A DNA stretch of 7,591 nt. It comes from JAXHUM01 sp034189325. Its GTDB lineage: Bacteria > Desulfobacterota > DSM-4660 > Desulfatiglandales > Desulfatiglandaceae. The stretch lies in assembly GCA_034189325.1 (NCBI GenBank), contig JAXHUM010000123.1:1-7591 (forward strand), in the 5' to 3' direction. The notes below the pieces were generated by a model. It did no database searches. It saw only the letters and a program-made list of their open reading frames with translations, and was not told the DNA's origin. Of the stretch, positions 1-5,713 are shown piece by piece. A program made the translations under genes and the position numbers. Numbering within the stretch: the stretch's first letter is position 1; every line of letters begins with the position of its first letter.

Positions 1-490
1 AATCAATACCTTCCCGTTCAAGGTTTTCCAGGGCCACAGGTTCTGTGGCAAAAAGGATATCTGAAACATGGTCCGTGAGGACTCTGTTGACTTCTTCAGG
101 CATCTTCATGTTGAAACTTCGTAGACCTGCCTCAACATGCGCGACAGGTATGTGCAGTTTCACTGATGTAAGAGCCGCGGCGAGAGTGGAATTGACATCA
201 CCAATGACCAGTACCATATCAGGTGCCAAATCAAGCATGAGTGGCTCCAGACCAAGCATTGCTTTTGCCGTCTGTTCGCCATGTCCACCGGAGCCTACGT
301 TAAGATTAACGTCGGGAGAGGGTATATTCAAATCCTTAAAGAATGAGTCAGACAAATTAGAATCATAGTGTTGGCCTGTATGAACCAGAAACAGATCCAA
401 ATCATGCCGTCGGTTGATCTCCCCTATCAATGGGACGACTTTCATAAAATTCGGTCTTGCCCCTACCACAATCATTAATTGAAAAGTCAA
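1..490 (-). CDS. wecB: UDP-N-acetylglucosamine 2-epimerase (non-hydrolysing), N-terminal part, cut by window edge
   Basis: This is the first 163 residues of a cytoplasmic enzyme that interconverts UDP-GlcNAc and UDP-ManNAc, feeding synthesis of surface polysaccharides such as O-antigen or capsule. Seen in the sequence: the N-terminal nucleotide-sugar motif VVGARPNFMK (residues 8-17), the HTGQHYD motif (37-43), GSGGHGEQT (66-74), and the three acidic positions that match the catalytic Asp and Glu residues of E. coli WecB: IGD (D98), HVEAGLRS (E120) and PEEVNR (E132/E133). The family is about 360-390 residues long, so a little under half is visible, with no frameshift or stop. I chose the TTG start at 490 because a GGAAG ribosome site lies five bases upstream. 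The first ATG (475) gives the same protein minus five residues, but the GGAAG is then about 20 bases away. The neighbouring TA genes are unrelated. Only the exact start is uncertain. Confidence 0.93.
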   Translation of the reverse strand, partial: MTFQLMIVVGARPNFMKVVPLIGEINRRHDLDLFLVHTGQHYDSNLSDSFFKDLNIPSPDVNLNVGSGGHGEQTAKAMLGLEPLMLDLAPDMVLVIGDVNSTLAAALTSVKLHIPVAHVEAGLRSFNMKMPEEVNRVLTDHVSDILFATEPVALENLEREGID

Positions 491-495
491 GCCAA

Positions 496-500
496 CTTCC
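496..500 (-). promoter_or_regulatory. Ribosome binding site deciding a TTG start for the epimerase gene
   Basis: On the minus strand a purine-rich stretch (AGGAAGGGAAG, covering about 506-496) ends five bases before TTG at 490-488. The first ATG (475-473) has no purine-rich sequence at a usable distance. The reading frame stays open upstream to a TGA at 541-539, so TTG is not forced by a stop. Confidence 0.5.
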
Positions 501-634
501 CTTCCTGTCCACTCACATTGACATATCCCAGCACCTGTTCACTATATCTAACGATTATTCTTTATCTAATTCTATCCCCTTGCAATGAGCAAAATCAATG
601 CCGCCTTGAAAAACCCTTTTCACTCCCTAACAAC

Positions 635-662
635 TTGATATAACATTCAATATATATGTCAA
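635..662 (-). promoter_or_regulatory. Candidate sigma70 promoter for the epimerase gene
   Basis: On the minus strand a perfect TTGACA (662-657) is followed after 16 bases by TATCAA (640-635), which matches the -10 consensus at four of six positions. It would give a leader of about 140 bases before the TTG at 490. The surrounding DNA is AT-rich, so chance matches are likely. The rest of 491-771 shows no gene, RNA or repeat that I can support. Confidence 0.3.
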
Positions 663-771
663 ACCTGAAGGGATGGAAGGGATTGGGTTAACTTGGATAG
701 TCCATAACAGGTTGGTCTGGCCTCTCAGCAAGCTTAATAGAGGTAAGGGTAAAACGCCTTTTGATTTCTGT

Positions 772-945
772 TCATCCCGACGGAGGGATTACTGCCCGAT
801 TTAATGCGGTTCGGAGTCCTTCAGGGATTCCGATGCTTCTGCGAGGGTGACCGTATGCCGCCATTGTCCAGGCGCCGACAAGGAGAAATTTAACCTTCTC
901 GTCGGACAAGGCGCGTAACATGTCTTTGTAGTCTTTATTCAACAT
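772..945 (-). pseudogene. Truncated nucleotidyltransferase-like gene (AbiEii/MNT-type N-terminus)
   Basis: The first 37 or so of 57 residues look like the start of small nucleotidyltransferases found in TA-like pairs. There is a short helix (MLNKDYKDMLRALSD), then a strand and turn FLLVGAWTMAAYGHPRRS (20-37), corresponding to the family pattern F-L-V-V-G-A-hydrophobic-A-x-H/Y-G-x-P-R. In the family the next residues form the metal-binding D-x-D. Here they read IGIPEGL, then about 17 unrelated residues and a stop, so the catalytic Asp pair and the rest of the domain (family length roughly 150-200 residues) are missing. The break falls exactly where a hairpin (811-833) begins. The start at 945 lies inside the preceding small gene and overlaps its original end by 56 bases. 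It is probably inactive. The family assignment is from recognition of the motif only. Confidence 0.6.
774..833. repeat. Two adjacent hairpins at the truncation point of the nucleotidyltransferase
   Basis: The larger hairpin has a nine-base stem, TCGGAGTCC (811-819) paired with GGATTCCGA (825-833), one pair being G-T, around a TTCAG loop. A smaller one pairs ATCCC (774-778) with GGGAT (785-789) around a six-base loop. The larger stem begins at the base where the nucleotidyltransferase loses similarity to its family. Such hairpins can mark ends of IS200/IS605-like elements or REP sequences, but no transposase gene or second copy is present here, so the nature of this segment is unknown. Confidence 0.4.
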
Positions 946-1081
946 CGTGCATGGTGCTCAGGGACGTGATTACTCTGGTCAGAATCCAGACGAGTTTAAT
1001 TCGGTCTGCCGGCTTGCCGCGAACAAAGTCGTCATCCCGGCTGTCCGACATCCAATATATGGCTATATGTTTCCTGTTCAT
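890..1081 (-). pseudogene. Small partner gene of the nucleotidyltransferase, broken by an in-frame TAA
   Basis: The ATG at 1081 opens a frame of 48 codons that ends at TAA (937-935). Continuing in the same frame after this stop gives RLQRHVTRLVRREG and a second TAA at 892-890, a basic tail of the kind I recall at the end of the small proteins encoded just before such nucleotidyltransferases. The N-terminal part contains a DSRDDDFVRGKPADRIKLVW segment, also typical of that small family. The simplest reading is a roughly 63-residue gene with one nonsense change. Its 3' end overlaps the nucleotidyltransferase start (945) in another frame. The protein's biochemical role is not known to me; pairing with a nucleotidyltransferase suggests an antitoxin or accessory part of a TA-like module. 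No strong ribosome site is visible. Confidence 0.6.
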
Positions 1082-1210
1082 AGTCTCAATCTACCACTTT
1101 TGCCGTTCAACAGCAATCGGATAGTTACTCCGAACAAGCAGTCACCTTCTTTTCAACCCGGCTTATAGCAAAGAATCCTGGCCCAGAGGACCTGGTTTTT
1201 CAAGACTCAT

Positions 1211-1669
1211 TTAAAGCGTCGTATCGATCAATTCAGGATGACCATTGATCCATCTCTTGATAGCGTCAGAGACATATATGACACCTGAAAGTTGAGATGA
1301 ACATATTTCAGACAATTCGTTAGCAAATACTTCTTTACAAAAATGAACCATTCTATTTCTGTATCCTGCCAACCGCTTGAACATATCACTTTCAAATTCA
1401 TCCAAGGCCCCGACTTACTCTAAAACAGACTCTATTTCTCTGTACTCTGTTACACCACGGCCAAAACCCTTGGCCACAATATGCCTCCCAAGATCCATCA
1501 GGGCTTCAAGGCTTCTCCTCAAACAGGACTTTGCAGACCAGACATTTTTTTTGTCTCCAAAAAAGTCTGATAGTTCTCCAAAGGCTATGATTCAATTTCC
1601 TGGATTATTCTCTCGATCCAGTTCAAACCTGCCGGCGATTTGATTTAAGCTCTTTTTTCTATCTTTCAT
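1211..1669 (-). pseudogene. hepT: HepT-family HEPN toxin (DUF86) pseudogene with two frameshifts and two stops
   Basis: Joining three frames on the minus strand restores a protein of about 150 residues. From ATG (1669): KSLNQIAGRF; then one extra base near 1624; then NWIERIIQEIES, a TAG stop (1587-1585), PLENYQTFL; then a missing G near 1557-1558; then GDKKNVWSAKSCLRRSLEAL, MDLGRHIVAKGFGRGVTEYR, EIESVLE, a TAA stop (1417-1415), and the C-terminal part through LAGYRNRMVHFCKEV to the TAA at 1213-1211. HepT proteins are HEPN ribonuclease toxins kept in check by the MntA nucleotidyltransferase. The Rx4H catalytic motif is kept (R at 1360, H at 1345), but the Tyr of the usual Rx4HxY motif is Cys (TGT, 1339-1337). 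No MntA gene is recognisable upstream. The gene cannot make a full product; a 64-residue C-terminal fragment could only start at a TTG (1405) without a ribosome site. Confidence 0.85.
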
Positions 1670-1739
1670 TTTTCTTGACAACCAGCGCATCTCTAACGAA
1701 GAATTAAGCTACGCTGGCTAAAACCCGGAAAGGCTCAAG

Positions 1740-1770
1740 TTTGAAATATTTAAAATCAAATATTTTCAAA
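1740..1770. repeat. AT-rich imperfect inverted repeat
   Basis: TTTGAAATATTT (1740-1751) and AAATATTTTCAAA (1758-1770) are inverted copies that differ by one extra base, separated by six bases. It lies between the hepT pseudogene and the yefM promoter. It could be a weak hairpin or a protein-binding site, but AT-rich palindromes arise easily by chance and there is no U-tract typical of a terminator. Confidence 0.35.
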
Positions 1771-1827
1771 AGTCGCATCAATCAAGGCATCATGCTCAAA
1801 TGACAGGCTGGGGCTCCAAATAATCAC

Positions 1828-1855
1828 TTGACAATAGAATTTTGGCATGTACAAT
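1828..1855 (+). promoter_or_regulatory. Sigma70 promoter of the yefM-yoeB operon
   Basis: A perfect -35 box TTGACA (1828-1833) and a -10 box TACAAT (1850-1855, five of six consensus bases) are 16 bases apart. Transcription should start near 1861-1863, giving a leader of about 15 bases before the GTG start. The -10 box lies inside the palindromic operator, so bound antitoxin would block RNA polymerase directly. Confidence 0.8.
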
Positions 1856-1865
1856 AAATTGTACA
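1848..1865. promoter_or_regulatory. YefM-type operator palindrome
   Basis: TGTACAATAAATTGTACA is a perfect inverted repeat: two eight-base arms around AA. The arms contain TGTACA, the core recognised by YefM and the YefM-YoeB complex in the E. coli yefM-yoeB operator. It covers the -10 box and runs up to the ribosome site, as expected for autorepression. Binding here is inferred from the match, not shown. Confidence 0.8.
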
Positions 1866-1870
1866 GGAGG
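1865..1870 (+). promoter_or_regulatory. Strong ribosome binding site fixing the GTG start of yefM
   Basis: AGGAGG lies six bases before GTG (1877-1879). An in-frame ATG at 1847 lies upstream of the predicted transcription start and inside the promoter, so it cannot be the start. Confidence 0.85.
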
Positions 1871-1876
1871 TGCTTT

Positions 1877-2128
1877 GTGGAAGCTATAACATATACAGCC
1901 GCCAGGCAAAATCTTGCAAAAACAATGGATAAAGTATGTAAAGACCGCGCGCCAGTGATCATAACACGTAAAGCCTCTAACTCTGTTGTAATCATGTCTC
2001 TTGAAGACTATGCAGCCCTTGAAGAAACAGCTTATCTCTTAAGGTCACCAAAAAACACCAGGCGTTTGATTGAGTCTATCGTTCAACTTGAAAACGACAA
2101 AGGGTCTGAAAAGGAACTTTCAGAGTGA
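1877..2128 (+). CDS. yefM: Antitoxin YefM (Phd/YefM family)
   Basis: This 83-residue antitoxin, the same length as E. coli YefM, neutralises the YoeB ribonuclease and represses its own operon. The N-terminal Phd/YefM DNA-binding domain is clear: EAITYTAARQNLAKTMDKV (2-20), the strand PVIITRK (26-32), and SVVIMSLEDYAALEET (36-51). R10 and R31 fall at positions linked to operator binding in E. coli YefM. The C-terminal part (LLRSPKNTRRLIESIVQLE, 54-72, then a charged tail) matches the flexible toxin-binding segment. The GTG start is set by AGGAGG six bases upstream. The stop overlaps the start of yoeB (GTGA), indicating translational coupling. Regulation is by the palindrome over the -10 box. 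The frame is intact with all family features, unlike the TA remnants on either side. Confidence 0.97.
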   Translation: MEAITYTAARQNLAKTMDKVCKDRAPVIITRKASNSVVIMSLEDYAALEETAYLLRSPKNTRRLIESIVQLENDKGSEKELSE

Positions 2129-2379
2129 AACTGATCTTTTCTGATCACGCCTGGGATGACTATCTTTTTTGGCAAAAAACCGATAAAAAGGTTCTTCGCC
2201 GAATCAATACCCTTATTAAAGAAACAAAGCGAAATCCTTTTGAGGGTATTGGAAAACCTGAGCCCCTTAGACACGCTCTTTCAGGATACTGGTCACGACG
2301 CATCAATGATGAACACAGATTCGTATACAAAGTATCGGAAGATGCAATTCATATTGCGCAATTGCGTTACCACTACTGA
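2125..2379 (+). CDS. yoeB: Toxin YoeB, ribosome-dependent mRNA endoribonuclease (RelE/YoeB family)
   Basis: This 84-residue protein, the same length as E. coli YoeB and alignable without gaps, cuts mRNA at the ribosomal A site when freed from YefM. The residues needed for catalysis in E. coli YoeB are all present at the same numbers: E46 (in GKPEPL), R65 (in DEHRFVY), and the C-terminal H83 and Y84 (RYHY). The core motif LSGYWSRRI (52-60) is also typical. The start is GTG at 2125, overlapping the yefM stop by four bases, with AGGA nine bases upstream. It is co-transcribed from the yefM promoter. The toxin appears active as encoded. No convincing terminator follows; the next element, on the opposite strand, ends 21 bases further on. 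Confidence 0.97.
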   Translation: MKLIFSDHAWDDYLFWQKTDKKVLRRINTLIKETKRNPFEGIGKPEPLRHALSGYWSRRINDEHRFVYKVSEDAIHIAQLRYHY

Positions 2380-2400
2380 TCATTTCCTCTAGCCCCAACT

Positions 2401-2568
2401 CTATTTATACTTTTCGAGAACCTTTTCTAAAGAGACAGACTTAATCTTCCCTCGATCATAAGAATCGATTCTATCCTCGGGCTCTTTAGCCCATAATTTG
2501 TAACACCTCAAAAAGTTCGGGTAAAATTGCTGCAACAAGGCGGCGGCCGCCCCTAACCCAAACCGAAT
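2401..2568 (-). pseudogene. Remnant of an addiction-module antitoxin (TIGR02574/PF09720-like C-terminus)
   Basis: The last 30 residues before the TAG at 2403-2401 read WAKEPEDRIDSYDRGKIKSV followed by SLEKVLEKYK. This fits the C-terminal pattern of the putative addiction module component family: a Trp, then an E-x-E/D-x-R-I helix, then D-x-G-x-I-K-x-V/I-S. The frame stays open upstream to a TGA at 2571-2569, but the extra 25 residues have no start codon I trust and do not resemble the family's N-terminal half, so the gene seems broken in front of the Trp. A toxin gene should follow on the same strand, but the adjacent DNA is the 3' end of yoeB in the opposite direction. A short GGGCT/AGCCC hairpin (2479-2492) lies inside it. 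It is probably non-functional. Confidence 0.45.
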
Positions 2569-2745
2569 TCATTGCGATGCTACCATAGTATGACGGAAAT
2601 CATCGTAATCAGCAGGTTATTCATAACTGAATTTCTATCGCAAACAATTCAAAATGTAAAGATTATGAGCTTTGGCTGGGCTTTGCCATGACTTGATATT
2701 GGTTATTTCAATTTAGTATCTATCCCGAAATGGTCTTTTTGCCTT

Positions 2746-4848
2746 TCACCTTTTTCCGATCCCCTCAACCTTCTTCGCTTTCTCCTCAAGCCTTTGTGCA
2801 ATAACGGGGGCAAGGACTGCCTGGGAGATGGGGGGCGCCAGCATATCGCCAGGAATATCGACCAATGACCTTGTAATTTTCTCCAGGGCAAAGAGGCTGA
2901 AAAGCCTTTTCACGTACATGTCGGTTCGTTGGACCCACCCCGCCTTGACTGAATTCTCAATGGCGCAAAAAAGTGTGCCTATGTTATTCGGTCCCACTCT
3001 CATGGCCCGTCTCAGCCACAAATCCGCCCTTTGGTGTTCACCTATAAGGGAAAGCGCGATCCCCTTATACAGAAGCGCTTTCCCATAACTCGGGTCCATG
3101 CTAATAGTTCTCTGAAAATAGCAAAGGGCCTCTTCAGGCTTATCCTGTCGCACAAGGATGAGGCCTTTTAAGAGTTGATAGTAGATATGATCATTTCGCT
3201 TTGAAAGGAGCAGGTCTGCGTATCCTGATGCCTCTTCCAGTTTGCCTGTCTTGACAAGGGCCAGAATCATGTTATAGAGGGACCGCTCTGATTTGGGATC
3301 AATCTCCAGTATCTTTTTAAAGAGCGCAATCGCCCTTTCATATTCATGCTTCTTGACAAGAATGAGGGCCATATTACTCAATGCCAGGGCGCGATGGTTG
3401 GTCACGCTTGTACTCTCAAAGCTCAAGACCTTGTCATAGAGTTGATACGCCTTGCCATAATCCCCTATCTTTTCGTAATAATTATATGCCAGGTTATGGA
3501 CCGGGCGGTGACTCATCGGGGCCTTGGCCACGGCATCTTCCAACAATGATTTCTCAGTAGCCCAGGCACCGTTTCTCGTATAAGTCCCGATACCAATCAT
3601 CACAAGAAGGAGGCACACAAGAGAGAAAAGAAGCACATAAAGAACCCTTTCCCTCTGTCGATAATGATCCAGGAGCCGCTCGATACCTACTGAGACAGGG
3701 AAAAAGATGAACAGTGAGGGCAAGTAATTGCGATGCTCAAATACAAGTTCGAGGGGTATGATGGATGACTCTATCACATGGTTAAGAAAAAAGAAGAGGA
3801 TGGCAAAGGCAAGGACAGGTCTTTTTCTGACATAAAAGAGACTGATTGCTATGAGAAACAGAATGAACAAGATAGCAGGAAGCGTGGTCCATGGACGGAA
3901 GAGCGATGTCGAGATAATGATGTCATGGTCAATTGAAAAACGACTTGCCACCGGGTAGAAGATCTGGCTGAGATGGAAGACGAGGATTCTCGGCTCTGTC
4001 AACAGCCGCTCAAAAAGGGTGAAGGGTCGATTATTATACCCTTTTAAGAAAGAAAACATATCACCATTCATAAAGAGGAACACACCAAAGATAATCACTG
4101 CTGTCCCAGCTCCCGCGGCAGCCAATAGGAACCTTCGTCTTGTTTGCGGAACACTCATATCCTGGAAAAAGATCATCTCCACCAAAAAGAGGGCCACAGG
4201 CAGAGTGGCCGCGTTTTGTTTGGACCCCATTGCGAGCGCAAAGGAGAGCAGGCAAGTTACGTACAAGAAGACCTGGGGCACGCGAGACTGGCTGAGCCTT
4301 CCTCTTATGTACAGAAATAAAGCCAGAATATAGAACATAGCGGCCATGGATGCCATGCGCTGCACAATATATGTTACAGCCTGTGTCTGAATGGGATGGG
4401 CGGCCCATAAAAAGGTGGTCAGCAGGGCGACAAAATATTGGCTTCCTTCATATTTGCCCTTGAGTCGAGGCGTTGTGAACAGGCTGGAAACAACCAAAAA
4501 TAGGATGAATGCCGTGAAAAGATGTATAGAAATGTTCACAATATGATACCCGACCACATTATCCTTGCCGAAATACCAGTTAAGGCCAAAGGTAAGGCAG
4601 GCAACAGGACGGTATATCTTTGTGTTCTGGTTGAGGACACGGTCGTAGGAAACAGAGAAGGTCTGGATAATGGACCTGGGTTGCAGGTCTGTTATGTGCA
4701 GGTGAGGGTTCTCAAGAATGTTCGGGGTATCGTCCAGATGCCATGATGCGTGGAATGTGTTCGAATATATCAGGCCGATCACTAAAAAAAGCAGCGCAAA
4801 GGCCACGCAATTTCTATTGAATAAAGATCGCTTGTCAATGTTTAACAT
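2746..4848 (-). CDS. Polytopic membrane protein with C-terminal TPRs, TMTC/GT-C glycosyltransferase-like
   Basis: This protein of about 700 residues has a membrane half (to about residue 420) with roughly ten hydrophobic segments, then a TPR half (about 445-655). After TM1 (14-29) comes WHLDD (36-40), an Asp pair in the first periplasmic loop as in GT-C glycosyltransferases. HPIQTQAVTYIVQR (about 151-164) and EHRNYLP (about 371-377) are motifs I recognise from bacterial TMTC-like proteins related to protein O-mannosyltransferases. TPR-type helices are visible at NLAYNYYEKIGDYGKAYQLY, NMALILVKKHEYERAIALFK, GLILVRQDKPEEALCYFQR and KGIALSLIGEHQRADLWL. A role in transferring sugar from a lipid carrier to a periplasmic protein is inferred. 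It is the last gene of the operon. I chose ATG at 4848, 16 bases after the preceding stop; an in-frame TTG at 4857 would add three residues. Confidence 0.85.
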   Translation of the reverse strand: MLNIDKRSLFNRNCVAFALLFLVIGLIYSNTFHASWHLDDTPNILENPHLHITDLQPRSIIQTFSVSYDRVLNQNTKIYRPVACLTFGLNWYFGKDNVVGYHIVNISIHLFTAFILFLVVSSLFTTPRLKGKYEGSQYFVALLTTFLWAAHPIQTQAVTYIVQRMASMAAMFYILALFLYIRGRLSQSRVPQVFLYVTCLLSFALAMGSKQNAATLPVALFLVEMIFFQDMSVPQTRRRFLLAAAGAGTAVIIFGVFLFMNGDMFSFLKGYNNRPFTLFERLLTEPRILVFHLSQIFYPVASRFSIDHDIIISTSLFRPWTTLPAILFILFLIAISLFYVRKRPVLAFAILFFFLNHVIESSIIPLELVFEHRNYLPSLFIFFPVSVGIERLLDHYRQRERVLYVLLFSLVCLLLVMIGIGTYTRNGAWATEKSLLEDAVAKAPMSHRPVHNLAYNYYEKIGDYGKAYQLYDKVLSFESTSVTNHRALALSNMALILVKKHEYERAIALFKKILEIDPKSERSLYNMILALVKTGKLEEASGYADLLLSKRNDHIYYQLLKGLILVRQDKPEEALCYFQRTISMDPSYGKALLYKGIALSLIGEHQRADLWLRRAMRVGPNNIGTLFCAIENSVKAGWVQRTDMYVKRLFSLFALEKITRSLVDIPGDMLAPPISQAVLAPVIAQRLEEKAKKVEGIGKR

Positions 4849-4864
4849 TTTCTGCAATCCAGGA

Positions 4865-5713
4865 TCATTTCCTCTCTCTCATATTGCTGGTTGTGTATAC
4901 CCGGCCGTCCTCCTTCAAAACAAACTCTCCGCCATAGGGATCTTCGGGGATTTGGCTGATCATCCCTGATTTAACCAGGGCCTCAAGAGAGGGAGGTTTT
5001 GACCCATATTTCTTAACGTAATGGAAGACCATCATCTCCAGCATCTGATGAGATTCCAAGGCCTGGATCCTTTTCGTGTACCTTTTGATCAACACTCTGT
5101 TTTGGGTATTCTTCAACATCTGCTTCAAAAACAGGATCCCTGCCTGGTAATCTGAATCACGGACACTAAGGCGGGTTGCAAGGCTTGGCAAAAAAGAGGG
5201 CCTCCCGGGCAGCATTGAGGCCTCCATAAAAAACTCTGCTCCGGCCTTGTTGTCTTTCAGAAAATAGAAATGGTTGAAACCGATGTAATAGGGGGGACGG
5301 TAATCATTGGGAAGATGTTTTCTTGCCTTCAAAAGTAGATCATTGGCACCTGCGAAGTCTCTTGCATCCCACGCAAGGATAGTCTCCGCAAAGATATAGG
5401 CGTCCCAGAAATAGGGATCAAGGTCGGTGATGGTATGGAGGGCCCCCTTGATATACTTGTAGTGGTCTTCGCTGGAACCCCTAAGTTCTCGCAGCTCGCC
5501 GCCGATGAAAGTCATTAGCTTCAGCAGCAGGAAGTCAGAGGCCATGCCCTTAAACTCAAGTGACATGGGCCCGATCAGTTTCGATGGGAGGGCGTAATTG
5601 ACAAAGGAGGACCTGGAAAATTGATCCCGGGCCTTTTGCATGTGAAAGGCACAAAAGACATACAGGACAATGATAATAAGACAAGCGCTGATTTTCCTTA
5701 TTGACCCTGTCAT
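4865..5713 (-). CDS. Membrane-anchored protein with TPR-like helices and a pseudopilin-like C-terminus
   Basis: This protein has 282 residues. A single N-terminal membrane segment (about 9-24, after MTGSIRKIS) would place the rest in the periplasm. The middle (about 85-215) is helical with TPR-like character: DLDPYFWDAYIFAETILAWD, a run of Leu and Ala pairs, and LPNDYRPPYYIGFNHFYFLK. The end (about 222-276) differs: a helix, then PPSLEALVKSGM (240-251), IPEDPYGGEF (255-264) and DGRVYTTS (269-276). That pattern resembles the C-terminal domain of GspG-like major pseudopilins (PP-x-x-L-x-x-L, then IP-x-DPYG). There is no prepilin peptidase site at its N-terminus. Its ATG overlaps the permease stop (ATGA), so translation is coupled. 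I do not recognise a named family; a periplasmic scaffold or partner of the exporter is a guess. Confidence 0.85.
   Translation of the reverse strand: MTGSIRKISACLIIIVLYVFCAFHMQKARDQFSRSSFVNYALPSKLIGPMSLEFKGMASDFLLLKLMTFIGGELRELRGSSEDHYKYIKGALHTITDLDPYFWDAYIFAETILAWDARDFAGANDLLLKARKHLPNDYRPPYYIGFNHFYFLKDNKAGAEFFMEASMLPGRPSFLPSLATRLSVRDSDYQAGILFLKQMLKNTQNRVLIKRYTKRIQALESHQMLEMMVFHYVKKYGSKPPSLEALVKSGMISQIPEDPYGGEFVLKEDGRVYTTSNMRERK

Noticed and set aside
640..900. Integron attC site near the TA remnants
   Set aside because: Hairpins are present but I found no paired GTTRRRY and RYYYAAC core sites around them.
947..1168. Plus-strand open frame of 73 codons
   Set aside because: It lies antisense to the small partner pseudogene and resembles nothing.
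1750..1843. Possible MntA antitoxin gene upstream of hepT
   Set aside because: Short minus-strand frames here end at stops quickly and lack the GSxARG and DxD motifs of MntA, so no gene is called.
1847..1876. ATG at 1847 as the start of yefM, adding ten residues
   Set aside because: It lies upstream of the likely transcription start and overlaps the -10 box and operator; the GTG at 1877 has AGGAGG at six bases and gives the usual 83 residues.
2488..2574. Alternative minus-strand frame starting at an ATG near 2574 and ending after 28 codons
   Set aside because: It overlaps the antitoxin remnant in another frame, is short, and matches nothing; kept only as a reminder that the remnant's N-terminal frame is uncertain.
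4061..4408. Minus-strand frame of 115 codons inside the TMTC-like gene
   Set aside because: It is a shadow in another frame of a long, well-supported membrane protein gene.
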